Counted from the first letter of the stretch, positions 17,072-28,823 are shown. The stretch is DNA of 64,000 nt from Ensifer sp. MPMI2T (GCF_004827385.1 NZ_SRXN01000010.1:124001-188000); one strand, 5' to 3'. Translations and numbers: made by a program. Notes: generated by a model from the sequence alone, not told the origin.

Positions 17072-19816
17072 ATGAATTTCGTGACCGACCCATCGAGCCG
17101 CACGGGCGATGTCCTTTCCGTGTCCGATCTGGCAAGTGAGGAGAGCCGCTCCACCGCGACTCCGATGATGGAGCAGTACATCGAGATCAAGGCGAACAAT
17201 CCGGATTCGCTTTTGTTCTACCGGATGGGCGACTTCTACGAGCTGTTCTTCCAGGATGCGGTCGAAGCCTCGCGCGCGCTCGGGATCACGCTGACGAAGC
17301 GCGGCCAGCACTTGGGCCAGGAGATCCCGATGTGCGGCGTGCCGGTTCACGCGGCCGACGACTATCTGCAGAAGCTGATCGCCCTCGGTTTCCGCGTCGC
17401 CGTATGCGAGCAGGTCGAGGATCCGGCCGAAGCGAAGAAGCGCGGCAGCAAGTCGGTCGTGCGCCGCGATGTCGTCCGGCTGGTGACGCCGGGAACGATC
17501 ACCGAGGACAAACTGCTTTCGCCGGCAGAATCGAATTATCTGATGGCGCTTGCCCGTATCCGCAGTGGCTCGGAACCGGCCTATGCGCTCGCCTGGATCG
17601 ACATATCGACCGGCATTTTCCGCCTTGCCGAGACAGCCGAGGGCCGCTTGCTCGCCGATATATTGCGCATCGAACCGCGTGAGCTGATCCTGCCGGATAC
17701 CGTCTTTCACGATCCGGAGCTCCGGCCGGTTTTCGACGTGCTCGGCCGGGTCGCGGTGCCGCAGCCGCCGGTGCTGTTCGACAGTGCGACGGCCGAAGGC
17801 CGCATTTCCCGCTACTACGGCGTGAAGACGCTCGACGGCTTCGGCAGCTTTTCGCGCGCCGAGCTCGCGGCGGCCTCGGCGGCGATCTCCTATGTCGAGA
17901 AGACTCAGCTCGCCGAACGCCCGGCGCTCGGAATTCCGGAGCGGGAAAGCGTTGCCTCGACGCTCTTCATCGACCCGGCGACCCGCGCAAACCTTGAATT
18001 GGTCAAGACGCTTTCCGGTGCGCGCGAGGGAACGTTGCTCCGAGCCCTCGACCGAACGGTGACGAGCGGCGGCGCACGACTTCTCGCGGAGCGGCTGATG
18101 TCGCCGCTGACCGATCCCGACCGGATCAACATCCGGCTCGATTCGATCGAAGTCCTCGCCGACCACTCGAGTTTTGCGACAGACCTGCGCGACGCCTTGC
18201 GGCGCGCGCCCGATATGCCGCGCGCGCTGTCACGGCTCGCGCTCGGCCGTGGCGGCCCACGCGATCTTGGAGCGATAAAGGCCGGGCTTCGGGCCGCGGC
18301 GACGATATCGGCGCTGTTGTCGCGCGGCAGCCTCTCGACAGAACTGACCGAGGCGCATGCCGCGATCGACGCATTGCCGCAGGGGTTGCTGGTGAGACTC
18401 GAGTCGATGCTCGCGGAAGAACTCCCGCTGTTGAAACGCGACGGCGGCTTCATGCGCGAAGGAGCGCATGGCGAACTCGATGAGATGCGGGCGTTGCGCG
18501 ATCAGTCGCGCCGGGTGATTGCGGGCCTACAACTGCAATATTGCGACGAAACGGGGATCAAGTCGCTAAAAATCAAGCACAATAACGTGCTTGGTTATTT
18601 CATCGAGGTGACGGCGGGAAATGCCGGCGCGATGACCGACACGGACGCAGGGCGCGCGCGCTTCATACACCGCCAGACCATGGCGAATGCCATGCGGTTC
18701 ACGACGACCGAGCTCGCGGAGCTGGAAACTAAGATCGCCAATGCGGCGGACCGGGCTGTTGCGATCGAACTCGAAGCGTTCGAGGCGATGGCGGGCGAGG
18801 TCGTCGCGCATGCCGAGGCGATCAAGGCCGCGGCGCTGGCGCTCGCAACGGTCGATGTCTCGATCGGCCTTGCCGTCCTTGCAGAAGAGCAGAACTATGC
18901 ACGCCCCGTCGTCGACCGCTCGCGGATGTTCGCGATCGACGGCGGGCGCCATCCGGTCGTCGAGCAGGCGCTCCGGCGTCAGGCGGCCAACGCCTTCGTT
19001 GCCAACGGCTGTGACCTGTCGCCCCCGGAAGGTTACGAGGGCGGGGCGATCTGGCTGCTCACCGGTCCCAACATGGGCGGTAAATCGACCTTTCTGCGCC
19101 AGAATGCGCTGATTGCCATCATGGCGCAGATGGGGTCGTTTGTCCCGGCAGCGGCGGCGCATATCGGCGTTGTCGACCGGCTTTTTTCGCGTGTCGGCGC
19201 GTCGGACGACCTCGCGCGGGGCCGCTCGACCTTCATGGTTGAGATGGTCGAAACCGCGGCGATCCTCAATCAGGCGACGGACCGTTCGCTGGTGATCCTC
19301 GACGAGATCGGCCGCGGCACCGCGACCTTCGACGGCCTGTCGATCGCCTGGGCCGCGGTCGAGCACCTGCACGAGGTCAATCGATGCCGCGGGCTCTTCG
19401 CCACCCATTTCCACGAGCTGACGGTGCTCTCCGAAAAGCTTGGCCGGCTCTCGAACGCGACGATGCGGGTCAAGGAATGGGACGGCGACGTGATCTTCCT
19501 GCACGAGGTCGGTCCCGGCGCCGCGGACCGGTCCTACGGGATCCAGGTCGCCCGGCTTGCGGGCCTCCCGGCGTCGGTCGTCGCGCGGGCCAAGGATGTG
19601 CTTGCCAAGCTCGAGGATGCCGACCGCAAAAACCCGGCAAGCCAGCTGATCGACGACCTGCCGCTTTTCCAGGTGGCGATACGGCGCGAGGAATCGGCGA
19701 GGACCGGCCCTTCGAAGGTCGAGGAGGCGCTGAAGGCGCTCAATCCCGACGACATGACGCCGCGCGATGCCCTCGACGCCCTCTATTCACTGAAGAAACA
19801 ACTGGCCGCCCGCTGA
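17072..19816 (+). CDS. mutS: DNA mismatch repair protein MutS
   Basis: The 914-residue protein is a full-length MutS. The mismatch-binding domain has the wedge motif [10 protein letters not shown] near residue 50. Connector, lever and clamp domains follow, then the ABC ATPase with Walker [15 protein letters not shown], the signature-like [14 protein letters not shown] and Walker [17 protein letters not shown], and finally a C-terminal helix-turn-helix. The first ~30 residues before MMEQY are extra compared with enterobacterial MutS, as is usual in rhizobia. It is divergent from tme by 102 bp and followed by a repeat-rich gap before glnD. Confidence 0.97.
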   Translation: MNFVTDPSSRTGDVLSVSDLASEESRSTATPMMEQYIEIKANNPDSLLFYRMGDFYELFFQDAVEASRALGITLTKRGQHLGQEIPMCGVPVHAADDYLQKLIALGFRVAVCEQVEDPAEAKKRGSKSVVRRDVVRLVTPGTITEDKLLSPAESNYLMALARIRSGSEPAYALAWIDISTGIFRLAETAEGRLLADILRIEPRELILPDTVFHDPELRPVFDVLGRVAVPQPPVLFDSATAEGRISRYYGVKTLDGFGSFSRAELAAASAAISYVEKTQLAERPALGIPERESVASTLFIDPATRANLELVKTLSGAREGTLLRALDRTVTSGGARLLAERLMSPLTDPDRINIRLDSIEVLADHSSFATDLRDALRRAPDMPRALSRLALGRGGPRDLGAIKAGLRAAATISALLSRGSLSTELTEAHAAIDALPQGLLVRLESMLAEELPLLKRDGGFMREGAHGELDEMRALRDQSRRVIAGLQLQYCDETGIKSLKIKHNNVLGYFIEVTAGNAGAMTDTDAGRARFIHRQTMANAMRFTTTELAELETKIANAADRAVAIELEAFEAMAGEVVAHAEAIKAAALALATVDVSIGLAVLAEEQNYARPVVDRSRMFAIDGGRHPVVEQALRRQAANAFVANGCDLSPPEGYEGGAIWLLTGPNMGGKSTFLRQNALIAIMAQMGSFVPAAAAHIGVVDRLFSRVGASDDLARGRSTFMVEMVETAAILNQATDRSLVILDEIGRGTATFDGLSIAWAAVEHLHEVNRCRGLFATHFHELTVLSEKLGRLSNATMRVKEWDGDVIFLHEVGPGAADRSYGIQVARLAGLPASVVARAKDVLAKLEDADRKNPASQLIDDLPLFQVAIRREESARTGPSKVEEALKALNPDDMTPRDALDALYSLKKQLAAR

Positions 19817-19847
19817 CCTTGCTTGAAGGCGGTACCGACCAGCTATT

Positions 19848-20032
19848 GCATAAGCCAATTCAAAGTACTGCAGCGTCTGAAAAGACGCGGCGCTGCCAGC
19901 CGATTTTTCCTGTTATTCGCGGGATAGAAAGGCTATACAGCGCCGCGTGTCGTCTACACCGCCGTGCGTCTTTCAGACGCGCAAAGGTCGCAGAGGCGCG
20001 CAAAGGACGTGGCATTTTGAAATGCTGCATGT
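19848..20032. repeat. Compound RIME-type cluster with opposite orientations upstream of glnD
   Basis: A shortened rightward half-element (ATTCAAAGTACTGCAGCGTCTG... to about 19897) is followed by a leftward one (about 19936-20032). Read on the minus strand the latter gives CATGCAGCATTTCAAAATGCC, CGTCCTTTGCGCGC and GACGCACGGCGGTGTAGACG. The leftward copy also holds a duplicated GCGCGCAAAGG/GCGCAAAGG segment. Together these fill most of the 303-bp mutS-glnD gap. Nothing else is recognised there, so the glnD promoter must overlap or lie inside the repeats. Confidence 0.65.
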
Positions 20033-20119
20033 TTCCGGCCGGTCCACGGCGACATGCAGGAGCACTGGCAGATGCAGCGGATTACTCAACCAGTCGGACA
20101 GGACACCCCTCGGCACTTC

Positions 20120-22969
20120 ATGGCCAGACACGAAACTTCCTTTCCCGAAATTCTCGATGTTGCGGCGCTCAGAGCGAAATGCAGCTTCATCGCCTCTGCT
20201 CATGCGGAGCAGCGAGAACCGATGCGTCAGGCGCTGCTTACCGCATTCAAGCAGGCCAATCTTGCCGGCCGCGCCAAGGCGCGCGAACTGCTTGCCGCCG
20301 ACGGCGCCGGGATCAAATGCGCCGAGCGCATTTCCTGGCTCCAGGACCAACTCATCACTCTTCTGCATGATTTCGTGCTGAACGAGGTTTTCGACGCGGC
20401 GAAGGCGCCGCCGGCATCTCGCATCGCCGTGACCGCCGTCGGCGGCTACGGACGCGGAACTTTGGCGCCGGGGTCGGACATCGACCTGCTCTTCCTGCTG
20501 CCTGCAAAAAAGGCGGTCTGGGCGGAGCCGGCGATCGAGTTCATGCTCTATATCCTCTGGGACCTGGGCTTCAAGGTCGGTCATGCGACGCGTACGATCG
20601 AGGAATGCATCCGGCTGTCACGCGCCGACATGACAATTCGCACGGCGATCCTCGAATGCCGCTACATCTGCGGTTCCGAGGCACTGGCGAACGAACTCGA
20701 AACGCGCTTCGACCACGAGATCGTCCGCAACACCGGTCCCGATTTCATTGCCGCCAAGCTCGCCGAGCGCGACCAGCGCCATCGCAAGGCGGGCGACACC
20801 CGCTATCTCGTCGAGCCGAACATCAAGGAAGGCAAGGGCGGGCTTCGCGATCTCCACACGCTGTTCTGGATCGCCAAGTATTTCTACCGGGTCAAGGACT
20901 CGGCCGATCTCGTCAAGCTCGGCGTCCTGTCGCGGCAGGAATACAAACTTTTCCAGAAATCGGAGGATTTCCTCTGGGCAGTGCGTTGCCACATGCATTT
21001 CCTGACGGGCAAGGCGGAAGAGCGGCTCTCCTTCGACATACAGCGCGAGATCGCCGAGGCGCTTGGCTATCACGATCATCCCGGCCTCTCGGCCGTCGAG
21101 CGCTTCATGAAGCACTACTTCCTGGTGGCCAAGGACGTGGGTGATTTGACGCGCATCTTCTGCGCCGCGCTTGAGGACCAGCAGGCGAAGGACGCACCGG
21201 GAATTTCCGGGGTGATCAGCCGGTTCAAGCATCGCACCCGCAAGATCGCCGGCACGCTCGACTTCGTCGACGACGGCGGACGCATCACGCTGTCGAGCCC
21301 CGATGTCTTCAAGCGCGATCCGGTAAACCTGCTGCGGCTCTTCCACGTCGCCGACATAAACGGCCTGGAGTTCCATCCGGCCGCGCTGAAGCAAGTGACC
21401 CGCTCGCTGAGCCTGATCACGCCGCACTTGCGTGAAGATGAAGAAGCCAACAGGCTGTTCCTCTCGATCCTGACGTCCAGGCGCAATCCGGAACTGATCC
21501 TGAGGCGCATGAACGAGTCCGGCGTCCTCGGCCGCTTCATCCCGGACTTCGGCAAGATCGTGTCGATGATGCAGTTCAACATGTATCATCACTACACGGT
21601 AGACGAGCATCTGCTGCGCACGGTCGATATTCTTTCGCGGGTCGAGCGCGGCATCGAGGAGGAGGCGCATCCGCTTTCGGCGACACTGATGCCAGGCATC
21701 GAAGATCGCGAGGCGCTCTATGTCGCCGTGCTGCTGCACGACATTGCCAAGGGCCGGCCGGAGGACCACTCGGTCGCCGGCGCCAAAGTGGCCCGCAAGC
21801 TCTGCCCGCGTTTGGGGCTTTCTCCGAAGCAGACCGAAACCGTGGTCTGGCTGGTCGAGGAGCATCTCACCATGTCCCTGGTCGCCCAGACGCGCGACCT
21901 CAACGATCGCAAGACCATCGTCGATTTCGCCGAACGCGTGCAATCGCTCGATCGCCTGAAAATGCTGCTCATCCTGACGGTTTGCGACATCAGGGCGGTG
22001 GGGCCTGGCGTGTGGAACGGCTGGAAGGGACAATTGCTGCGCACGCTCTACTACGAGACGGAGCTTCTGCTCTCCGGCGGCTTCTCGGAATTGTCGCGAA
22101 AGGAACGGGCAAAACATGCGGCCCACATGCTGGAGGAGGCGCTGACCGATTGGTCGAAGGCGGACCGCGAGGCTTATGTTCGGCTGCACTATCAGCCTTA
22201 TCTTCTTTCGGTGGCGCTCGAGGACCAGGTTCGGCACGCAGGGTTCATTCGCGATGCGGACCGCGCCGGCAAGACACTTGCGACCATGGTGCGCACGCAC
22301 CAGTTCCATGCCATCACCGAAATCACCGTGCTTTCGCCGGACCATCCGCGCCTGCTGACGGTGATTGCAGGAGCCTGCGCCGCAGCCGGGGCCAACATCG
22401 TCGATGCCCAGATCTTCACGACGTCCGACGGACGCGCGCTGGACACTATCCTGGTCAACAGGGAATTTCCGGTCGACGAGGACGAGATGCGCCGGGCGGC
22501 AAGCATCGGCAAGCTGATCGAGGATGTGCTTTCCGGCCGCAAGCGGCTGCCCGAAGTGATCGCCAGCCGCGCGCGCGTGAAGAAGCGCAGCAAGGCCTTC
22601 ACGGTCACGCCTGAAGTGACGATCAGCAACACGCTGTCGAACAAGTTCACGGTTATCGAGGTCGAGGGTCTCGACCGGCCCGGCCTCCTTTCAGAGGTGA
22701 CGGCGGTGCTTTCCGATCTCTCGCTCGACATCGCCTCGGCCCACATCACCACGTTCGGCGAGAAGGTGATCGACACCTTCTACGTGACCGATCTGGTCGG
22801 CTCGAAGATCACCAGCGAGAACCGGCAGATGCACATCGCTGCGCGCCTCAAGGCAGTGCTGGCGGGCGAGGGCGACGAGGTCCGTGACCGCATGCCCTCC
22901 GGCATCATCGCGCCGGCCCCCGCGCCTCGCACCTCGCACGCCTCCAAAACGACAAAAGCCGAAACATGA
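20120..22969 (+). CDS. glnD: Bifunctional uridylyltransferase/uridylyl-removing enzyme GlnD
   Basis: The protein is 949 residues from ATG 20120, close to the length known for rhizobial GlnD. The nucleotidyltransferase domain carries [19 protein letters not shown]. The PII-uridylyltransferase linker and HD hydrolase domain ([27 protein letters not shown]) follow, and two ACT domains (about 735-830 and 850-925) sense glutamine. GlnD modifies PII proteins (GlnB/GlnK) and so sets the NtrB/NtrC response. An upstream ATG at 20054 would add 22 residues running into the repeat and is less likely. The last 4 bp overlap murJ. Confidence 0.95.
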   Translation: MARHETSFPEILDVAALRAKCSFIASAHAEQREPMRQALLTAFKQANLAGRAKARELLAADGAGIKCAERISWLQDQLITLLHDFVLNEVFDAAKAPPASRIAVTAVGGYGRGTLAPGSDIDLLFLLPAKKAVWAEPAIEFMLYILWDLGFKVGHATRTIEECIRLSRADMTIRTAILECRYICGSEALANELETRFDHEIVRNTGPDFIAAKLAERDQRHRKAGDTRYLVEPNIKEGKGGLRDLHTLFWIAKYFYRVKDSADLVKLGVLSRQEYKLFQKSEDFLWAVRCHMHFLTGKAEERLSFDIQREIAEALGYHDHPGLSAVERFMKHYFLVAKDVGDLTRIFCAALEDQQAKDAPGISGVISRFKHRTRKIAGTLDFVDDGGRITLSSPDVFKRDPVNLLRLFHVADINGLEFHPAALKQVTRSLSLITPHLREDEEANRLFLSILTSRRNPELILRRMNESGVLGRFIPDFGKIVSMMQFNMYHHYTVDEHLLRTVDILSRVERGIEEEAHPLSATLMPGIEDREALYVAVLLHDIAKGRPEDHSVAGAKVARKLCPRLGLSPKQTETVVWLVEEHLTMSLVAQTRDLNDRKTIVDFAERVQSLDRLKMLLILTVCDIRAVGPGVWNGWKGQLLRTLYYETELLLSGGFSELSRKERAKHAAHMLEEALTDWSKADREAYVRLHYQPYLLSVALEDQVRHAGFIRDADRAGKTLATMVRTHQFHAITEITVLSPDHPRLLTVIAGACAAAGANIVDAQIFTTSDGRALDTILVNREFPVDEDEMRRAASIGKLIEDVLSGRKRLPEVIASRARVKKRSKAFTVTPEVTISNTLSNKFTVIEVEGLDRPGLLSEVTAVLSDLSLDIASAHITTFGEKVIDTFYVTDLVGSKITSENRQMHIAARLKAVLAGEGDEVRDRMPSGIIAPAPAPRTSHASKTTKAET

Positions 22970-24573
22970 GTCTGGTCAAGAAATTTGCAACCGTCGGCGG
23001 CGCGACGCTCGGAAGCCGGATCTTCGGCTTCATCCGCGAAACCTTCATGGCGGCGGCGCTCGGCACCGGACCGGTTGCCGACGCCTTCAACACCGCCTTC
23101 CGTCTGCCCAACACCTTCCGCCGGCTTTTTGCCGAGGGCGCGTTCAACTCCGCCTTCGTGCCCCTTTTTGCCAAAGAGATCGAAGCGCGCGGCATGGATG
23201 GCGCGCGTCGCTTTTCGGAAGAGGTTTTCGGTGTGCTCTTCACCGTTCTCCTGTTTTTGACGATCGCCATGGAGCTGGCGATGCCGTTCATCGTAAGGGA
23301 GTTGATTGCCCCGGGCTTTGCCGACGATCCGGCGAAATTCGCAAGCACCGTATCCTTCGCGACGATCATGTTCCCCTATCTCGCCTGCATGTCGCTGGCG
23401 GCGATGATGGCGGGCATGCTGAACTCCCTGCACCGCTACTTCGCCGCCGCGATCGCGCCGGTGTTTCTGAACGTCATCCTGATCGGCGTTCTTGCCTATG
23501 CCTGGTATGGCGGGCATGACGCGGTTGCCGTCGGTTACGGCCTTTCCTGGGGCGTCCTGGCTGCAGGGCTGGTGCAGCTTGCGATCGTCTGGTTCGCCGT
23601 GCGCAATGCCGGGATCCGGATCGGGTTTCGCCGTCCGCGGCTGACGGCGAATGTCAGGCGGCTTCTGGTGCTGGCACTGCCGGCGGCGATCACCGGCGGA
23701 ATCACCCAGATCAACCTTCTGATCAACACCAATATCGCTTCGGCAAAAGCGGGCGCCGTGTCGTCGCTCGTCTATGCTGACCGCATTTACCAGCTCCCGC
23801 TCGGCGTCGTCGGCATCGCGGTCGCGACCGTGCTGCTGCCGGAGCTTGCACGGGCGCTGCGCGCCGGTAATCTCAACGAAGCGTCGAACCTGCAGAACCG
23901 CTCCGTCGAATTCACACTGTTCCTGACGCTACCGGCCGCCGCCGCATTGCTTGTCATGTCGGAGCCGATCGTCCGGCTGCTCTTCGAGCGCGGCAAGTTT
24001 TCACCGGAATCGACCGTGGCGGTCGGCCATATCCTGGCGATCTACGGCCTTGGCCTGCCGGCCTTCGTCTTGATCAAGGCCTTTATTCCGGGCTTTTTCG
24101 CGCGCGAGGATACCCGCACGCCGATGATCTTCGCCGCCATTTCCGTGGTGGTGAACGTATCGCTGGCCCTGACGCTGTTTCCGTCACTTGCCGCGAGCGG
24201 CATCGCGATCGCCGAGATCGTCGCCGGTTGGGTGAACGCCATACTGCTGTTCGCAACCCTCGTCTGGCGTGGCCATTGGGGGCGCGACATTCCGCTGTTG
24301 ACGCGGATCCCGCGCCTGGTGATCGCCGCCGCGATCATGGCGATCGCGCTGCATTTTGCGGTCCAGTGGCTGGCTTTCCCGCTTTCGTCCGCCGCGCCCC
24401 TGTTGACGCGTGCCACAACCCTCTGCGGGTTGGTCGCGGCGGCGATGGTGATCTATTTCGCTTTCGCCTTCGGTCTGGGCGGCGCGAGCCTTGGGATGAT
24501 CCGTCGCAATCTGAAGCGCAGGGCCGCTGGCGCTCCGGTCGAAGCGGCCGGCCAGGAGCCCGACGCGTCATGA
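22966..24573 (+). CDS. murJ: Lipid II flippase MurJ (MviN)
   Basis: The 535-residue integral membrane protein has about 14 predicted membrane segments and the MurJ/MviN start [25 protein letters not shown]. Conserved charged residues are seen in [21 protein letters not shown]. It flips lipid II across the inner membrane for peptidoglycan synthesis. The start ATG overlaps the glnD stop (ACATGAG) and its own stop overlaps the next gene, giving a translationally coupled trio. glnD-mviN linkage is common in alphaproteobacteria. Confidence 0.95.
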   Translation: MSLVKKFATVGGATLGSRIFGFIRETFMAAALGTGPVADAFNTAFRLPNTFRRLFAEGAFNSAFVPLFAKEIEARGMDGARRFSEEVFGVLFTVLLFLTIAMELAMPFIVRELIAPGFADDPAKFASTVSFATIMFPYLACMSLAAMMAGMLNSLHRYFAAAIAPVFLNVILIGVLAYAWYGGHDAVAVGYGLSWGVLAAGLVQLAIVWFAVRNAGIRIGFRRPRLTANVRRLLVLALPAAITGGITQINLLINTNIASAKAGAVSSLVYADRIYQLPLGVVGIAVATVLLPELARALRAGNLNEASNLQNRSVEFTLFLTLPAAAALLVMSEPIVRLLFERGKFSPESTVAVGHILAIYGLGLPAFVLIKAFIPGFFAREDTRTPMIFAAISVVVNVSLALTLFPSLAASGIAIAEIVAGWVNAILLFATLVWRGHWGRDIPLLTRIPRLVIAAAIMAIALHFAVQWLAFPLSSAAPLLTRATTLCGLVAAAMVIYFAFAFGLGGASLGMIRRNLKRRAAGAPVEAAGQEPDAS

Positions 24574-24962
24574 AACAGACGGTCGCGCGCATCACCATCG
24601 TCGTGCCTGACTACGACGACGGCATCGCCTTCTATTGCGGCAAGCTCGGCTTCGACCTGATCGAGGATACGGACCTCGGCAGCGGCAAGCGCTGGGTGCT
24701 CGTTCGGCCGAAAGGTGCCACGGAGACGGCCCTGCTTCTCGCCAGGGCCGCGGATGAGCGGCAGCGGGCCGCGATCGGCAACCAGACCGGCGGACGGGTC
24801 GGATTCTTCCTGTTCACCGACGACTTTGCCCGTGATCACGCCGCGATGCTGGCCGCTGGCGTCGAATTCCGCGAGACGCCGCGTCACGAGGCCTACGGTT
24901 CGGTCGCAGTGTTCGCCGACCCGTTCGGCAATCTTTGGGATCTGTTGCAACCGGCGTCGTGA
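24570..24962 (+). CDS. VOC/glyoxalase-fold protein
   Basis: The 130-residue protein is a single vicinal-oxygen-chelate domain. Conserved pieces are VVPDYDDGIAFYCGKLGFDLIEDTDLG near the start and VFADPFGNLWDLLQ at the end. The family includes lactoylglutathione lyases, dioxygenases and resistance proteins, and the substrate cannot be told from sequence. A first metal ligand such as the N-terminal histidine of classical glyoxalase I is not evident. It starts inside the murJ stop codon (TCATGAAAC), so it is co-translated with murJ. A 104-bp gap separates it from trpS. Confidence 0.85.
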   Translation: MKQTVARITIVVPDYDDGIAFYCGKLGFDLIEDTDLGSGKRWVLVRPKGATETALLLARAADERQRAAIGNQTGGRVGFFLFTDDFARDHAAMLAAGVEFRETPRHEAYGSVAVFADPFGNLWDLLQPAS

Positions 24963-25066
24963 TCCGTTGCACGCCCGCACCCCCTTGATTGCACTTTGCC
25001 TGCCGTGCATAAGCGCGGCGGATATCAACTGGAGACGGGCCCTCCACAAGCCCGATTGAGGACGAC

Positions 25067-26131
25067 ATGAACGAATTCAAGCCGCTCGTATTTTCCGGCG
25101 TACAACCGACCGGCAACCTGCATCTCGGCAATTATCTCGGCGCGATCCGCAAGTTCGTCGCGCTGCAGGAAAACAACGACTGCATCTACTGTGTCGTCGA
25201 CCTGCATTCGATCACCGCGCAGCTCGTGCACGAAGACCTGCCGGGCCAGATCCGCTCGATCGCGGCAGCCTTTATTGCCTCCGGCATCGACCCGGAAAAG
25301 CATATCGTCTTCAACCAGTCGGCCGTGCCGCAGCACGCCGAGCTTGCCTGGATCTTCAACTGTGTCGCCCGCATCGGCTGGATGAACCGGATGACCCAGT
25401 TCAAGGACAAGGCCGGCAAGGACCGCGAAAACGCCTCGCTCGGTCTGCTCGCCTATCCGAGCCTGATGGCGGCCGACATCCTTGTCTACCGTGCCACGCA
25501 CGTCCCGGTCGGTGACGACCAGAAGCAGCATCTGGAGCTGACGCGCGACATCGCCCAGAAGTTCAACATCGACTTCATGGAGCATATCCGGGCGCGCGGC
25601 TACGGCGTCGATATCGTCGTCGGTGAAGAGCCGATCCATGCCTATTTCCCGCCCGTCGAACCGTTGATTGGCGGACCGGCGCCGCGCGTCATGTCGCTGC
25701 GCGACGGCACGAAGAAGATGTCGAAGTCCGATCCGTCGGATCTGTCGCGCATCAACCTGATGGATGATGCCGAGACGATCTCGAAGAAGATCCGCAAGGC
25801 CAAGACCGATCCGGATGCGCTTCCGAGCGAAGTCGACGGCCTCGCCGGCCGTCCGGAGGCGGAAAACCTCGTCGGTATCTATGCGGCGCTTTCTGACAAG
25901 ACGAAGGGTGAGGTTCTCGCTGAGTTCGGGGGCCAGCAGTTCTCGGTCTTCAAGCCGGCTCTGGTCGACCTTGCCGTCAACGGGCTGTCGCCGATCACCG
26001 GCGAGATGCGTCGCCTGATGGATGACACCGCGCATATCGACGCAATCCTGAGGCGCGGCGGCGAGCGCGCGCGGGCGCGTGCCGAAAAGACGATGCGCGA
26101 GGTTCGTGAAATCATCGGGTTTTTGCAGTAG
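25067..26131 (+). CDS. trpS: Tryptophanyl-tRNA synthetase
   Basis: The 354-residue class I synthetase has the HIGH-like motif [12 protein letters not shown] after SGVQPTG and the KMSKS loop [10 protein letters not shown]. The tryptophan pocket segment [18 protein letters not shown] is present. It charges tRNA-Trp. The length and both motifs fit the bacterial TrpS family. ATG 25067 follows GAGGACG. It is single-copy here and followed after 52 bp by a universal stress protein gene. Confidence 0.97.
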   Translation: MNEFKPLVFSGVQPTGNLHLGNYLGAIRKFVALQENNDCIYCVVDLHSITAQLVHEDLPGQIRSIAAAFIASGIDPEKHIVFNQSAVPQHAELAWIFNCVARIGWMNRMTQFKDKAGKDRENASLGLLAYPSLMAADILVYRATHVPVGDDQKQHLELTRDIAQKFNIDFMEHIRARGYGVDIVVGEEPIHAYFPPVEPLIGGPAPRVMSLRDGTKKMSKSDPSDLSRINLMDDAETISKKIRKAKTDPDALPSEVDGLAGRPEAENLVGIYAALSDKTKGEVLAEFGGQQFSVFKPALVDLAVNGLSPITGEMRRLMDDTAHIDAILRRGGERARARAEKTMREVREIIGFLQ

Positions 26132-26183
26132 CGCGCAAAAATGAGATCTTGCGGGCGGCGAACGGCAATGTAATGTTCGCGGC

Positions 26184-26675
26184 ATGGTTTCCACCCGACT
26201 CTCACGATTGGAAGGTCATCGCCGCAAGTTCATGGCGGTGATCGACGATACGCCCGAATGCGGCCGCGCCGTGCACTATGCCGGCATGCGCGCGAAGAAC
26301 TCCAACGGCGGCCTCGTGCTGCTCTACGTGATCGCCGATGGCGACTTCCAGCAGTGGCTGGGGGTCGAGGAGATTATGCGGGCGGAAGCGCGCGAAGAGG
26401 CCGAGGCGACGCTGGCAAAAGTGGCACAGTCAGTGCGCGAAAGCATCGGCATCGAACCGGAAATCGTCATTCGCGAAGGGATCGCCACCGAGCAGATCCA
26501 CGCTGTGATCGAGGACGACCGCGACATCGCCATTCTGGTGCTTGCAGCGGGATCGGCGAAGGAAGGGCCGGGGCCGTTGGTGTCGTCCATCGCCGGAAAG
26601 GCCGCGGCCTTTCCGATTCCCGTGACCGTCATTCCCGATATGCTGACTGACGAGGAAATAGACGCCCTGAGTTAG
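26184..26675 (+). CDS. Universal stress protein (UspA family)
   Basis: The 163-residue protein is one Usp domain: KFMAVIDDTPECGRAVHYAGMRA at the start, a long alpha/beta core, and GSIAGKAAAFPIPVTVIP-like ending (SSIAGKAAAFPIPVTVIP). The ATP-binding signature G-2x-G-9x-G(S/T) of the ATP-binding class is not clear (AGSAKEGPGPLVSSIAGK), so it may be of the non-nucleotide-binding type. Family members help survival under stress; the specific role is unknown. It lies between trpS and the NifU-like gene. The 190-bp gap after it holds no recognised element. Confidence 0.85.
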   Translation: MVSTRLSRLEGHRRKFMAVIDDTPECGRAVHYAGMRAKNSNGGLVLLYVIADGDFQQWLGVEEIMRAEAREEAEATLAKVAQSVRESIGIEPEIVIREGIATEQIHAVIEDDRDIAILVLAAGSAKEGPGPLVSSIAGKAAAFPIPVTVIPDMLTDEEIDALS

Positions 26676-26865
26676 AGCATTTTTCTGTGCGCCATCGCGC
26701 CGTCCCGAAGTCGGACGAAGCGGTCTTCTGCACGCTTTCCCGTCCCGATCATAGCGGTCAACGTGCGACGGGATGCGCCCTTGCGAGGGCGGGGCGAAAC
26801 ACCTATATTTTTGAACAATTCTAAAAAGCCGGTCGGTAAGCGCTTCCGGCGAAACGGAGAGAGAG

Positions 26866-27432
26866 ATGTTCATCCAGACGGAAGCCACGCCAAATCCCGC
26901 CACGCTCAAGTTCCTGCCGGGCAAGGTGGTAATGGAGAACGGCACGGCCGAATTCCGGAGCGAAGAAGAAGCCCGTGCAGAATCGCCCTTGGCGGCCCGG
27001 CTCTTCTCGATCCCGGGCGTAACCGGCGTCTATTTCGGCTACGACTTCATCACGGTCAGCAAGGAAGGGCAGGAGTGGCAACACCTGAAGCCCGCCATTC
27101 TTGGCTCGATCATGGAACATTTCATGTCCGGCCAGCCGGTCATGTCGGGTGCTGGGCGCGCCGAGGAAGCGGACCAGGAAGGCGAGTTCTTCGACGAGGG
27201 CGACGAAGCAATCGTTGCCACGATCAAGGAATTGCTTGAAACGCGCGTTCGTCCGGCGGTTGCTCAGGACGGCGGCGACATCACCTTCCGTGGCTTCAAG
27301 GATGGCACCGTGTTCCTGAACATGAAAGGCGCATGCTCCGGCTGCCCGTCCTCGACCGCGACGTTGAGGCACGGTGTCCAGAACCTGCTGCGCCACTTCG
27401 TTCCAGAAGTCGAAGCAGTCGAATCCGTCTGA
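26866..27432 (+). CDS. NifU-like Fe-S scaffold/carrier protein (Nfu type)
   Basis: The 188-residue protein has an N-terminal Nfu_N domain (about 1-88, MFIQTEATPNPATLKFLPG) and a C-terminal NifU domain (about 105-188) with the cluster-binding CxxC in MKGACSGCPSSTATLRHG. This is the layout of NFU1 and bacterial NfuA-like proteins, which receive Fe-S clusters and pass them to targets such as lipoyl synthase. It is not the nitrogenase-specific NifU, which has an IscU domain. GGAGAGAGAG gives a strong ribosome binding site. Confidence 0.93.
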   Translation: MFIQTEATPNPATLKFLPGKVVMENGTAEFRSEEEARAESPLAARLFSIPGVTGVYFGYDFITVSKEGQEWQHLKPAILGSIMEHFMSGQPVMSGAGRAEEADQEGEFFDEGDEAIVATIKELLETRVRPAVAQDGGDITFRGFKDGTVFLNMKGACSGCPSSTATLRHGVQNLLRHFVPEVEAVESV

Positions 27433-27537
27433 TCCGGGGCGCCCTGTCCTATCGTCGTTTGTTACGCGTGATAACGGGGGCACTTCGCGCCGGATCTGAT
27501 GCGCGCGAAGCAATGGAGGGTGGCCTTTGCGGCTGAC

Positions 27538-28197
27538 ATGTTAGTGCTTGCCATCGATACATCCGGCAGCGGCTGCTCCGCTGCGGTTTATGACAGCGCC
27601 TCCGCCGAGGTTCTGGCCCGCGCGGGTGCGAACATTGGACGCGGCCACGCAGAGCGTCTGATGGAGTTTGTCGACGAGGCGCTGCTCGCTGCCGACAGGC
27701 AACTCGCAGACATCGACCGTATCGCAGTCACAGTCGGCCCCGGATCCTTTACCGGAATTCGTGTCGGCGTTGCGGCCGCGCGCGGCCTGGCGCTCGCCCT
27801 CGGCAAGCCGGCAGTCGGGATCACGACGCTCGAGGTCGCCGCCGAAACGGCCAGGCTGACGACACCTGGTCAGCCGGTTCTCGTCGTCATCGACGCGAAG
27901 CGGGACGAAGTCTATGTCCAGCTTTTCGACGCCTCCGGTGTGGCCAAGGGCCAACCCGAAATTCTGTCCGTGACAGAGGCGCACGAGCGGTTTTCAGGCT
28001 TCGAAGGCACCGTTTGCGGCTCCGGCGCTTCCCTCGTTGGTCAAGTGCAGGCGGGTGGAATGCCGGACGATATCGACATTGCTGTCGTTGGCCGATTGGG
28101 TGTCGGCGCCGATCCAGCCTCAGCCAAGCCGAAACCGCTATACTTGCGTGGACCGGATGCGAAGCCTCAGGCAGGTTTTGCCGTAACCCGAGCCTAG
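27538..28197 (+). CDS. tsaB: tRNA N6-threonylcarbamoyladenosine synthesis protein TsaB
   Basis: The 219-residue ASKHA-fold protein starts MLVLAIDTSGSGCSAAVYD and carries GPGSFTGIRVGVAAARGLALAL, both diagnostic of TsaB (YeaZ). It forms the platform for TsaD in the complex that makes t6A37 in ANN-decoding tRNAs. I chose ATG 27538 because the fold begins there; ATG 27499 adds 13 unmatched residues. It is followed after 6 bp by rimI, a very common pairing. Confidence 0.95.
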   Translation: MLVLAIDTSGSGCSAAVYDSASAEVLARAGANIGRGHAERLMEFVDEALLAADRQLADIDRIAVTVGPGSFTGIRVGVAAARGLALALGKPAVGITTLEVAAETARLTTPGQPVLVVIDAKRDEVYVQLFDASGVAKGQPEILSVTEAHERFSGFEGTVCGSGASLVGQVQAGGMPDDIDIAVVGRLGVGADPASAKPKPLYLRGPDAKPQAGFAVTRA

Positions 28198-28203
28198 ACC
28201 ACG

Positions 28204-28701
28204 ATGAGTTTGACCGATTATTTCACCCGCCGGACGGAGTTCGATATCTTCCCGCTCGAGGAGGGCGATCTCGTTGCCGCCGCGGAGCTGCATCGCCAAC
28301 GCTTCGCTTCACCTTGGAGCGACGGTGAAATTCACGCATTGCTATCGCAGGATACGGTCTTCGGTTTCGTGGCGCGCCAGACGAACGGCAGCTTTCGTCC
28401 TGCGTTCGGCGGTTTCGTGCTCTCGCGCGCCGTGGCCGGAGAGGCCGAAATCCTGACGATCGGCGTCGACCCACGTTTCATCCGGTCAGGCCTCGGTTGG
28501 CGCCTGATGCAGGCGGCCATGCGCGAGGCGCTCGTCAAAGGTTCCGAGGCGCTTTTTCTCGAAGTCGATGAAACGAACCGGGCCGCACTCGGCCTCTATC
28601 AGAAACTCGGCTTCCTCAAGGTCGGCGAACGCCGCGCCTACTACCAGGGCTCGACAGGAGCGCGCACGGCGGCGCTTGTCATGCGACTCGATCTTCGCTA
28701 G
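28204..28701 (+). CDS. rimI: Ribosomal protein S18 N-alpha-acetyltransferase RimI-like
   Basis: The 165-residue GNAT acetyltransferase has motif A VDPRFIRSGLGWRLMQAAM, EVDETNRAALGLYQKLGF and GERRAYY, the layout of RimI. RimI acetylates the N-terminal alanine of ribosomal protein S18. The assignment rests on the motifs and on the direct tsaB-rimI coupling. Substrate specificity in alphaproteobacteria is less well tested, and the N-terminal ~35 residues are less conserved. Confidence 0.88.
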   Translation: MSLTDYFTRRTEFDIFPLEEGDLVAAAELHRQRFASPWSDGEIHALLSQDTVFGFVARQTNGSFRPAFGGFVLSRAVAGEAEILTIGVDPRFIRSGLGWRLMQAAMREALVKGSEALFLEVDETNRAALGLYQKLGFLKVGERRAYYQGSTGARTAALVMRLDLR

Positions 28702-28823
28702 TCCGATTCATCACATAGTCTGTCTTTGTGCGTTTCCCGTTCGGATGCGCATCGCCCGCGTTTCGAACGTGGCGCGGGGGCGAACGATGAAGGAAAGATG
28801 AGCGGCTTGGAAAGCCTTCGCGG

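Noticed and set aside
24963-25066. Tryptophan-type leader or T-box before trpS
   Set aside because: No run of Trp codons and no T-box features; a weak TTGATT-N17-CATAAG promoter-like pair is all that is seen.
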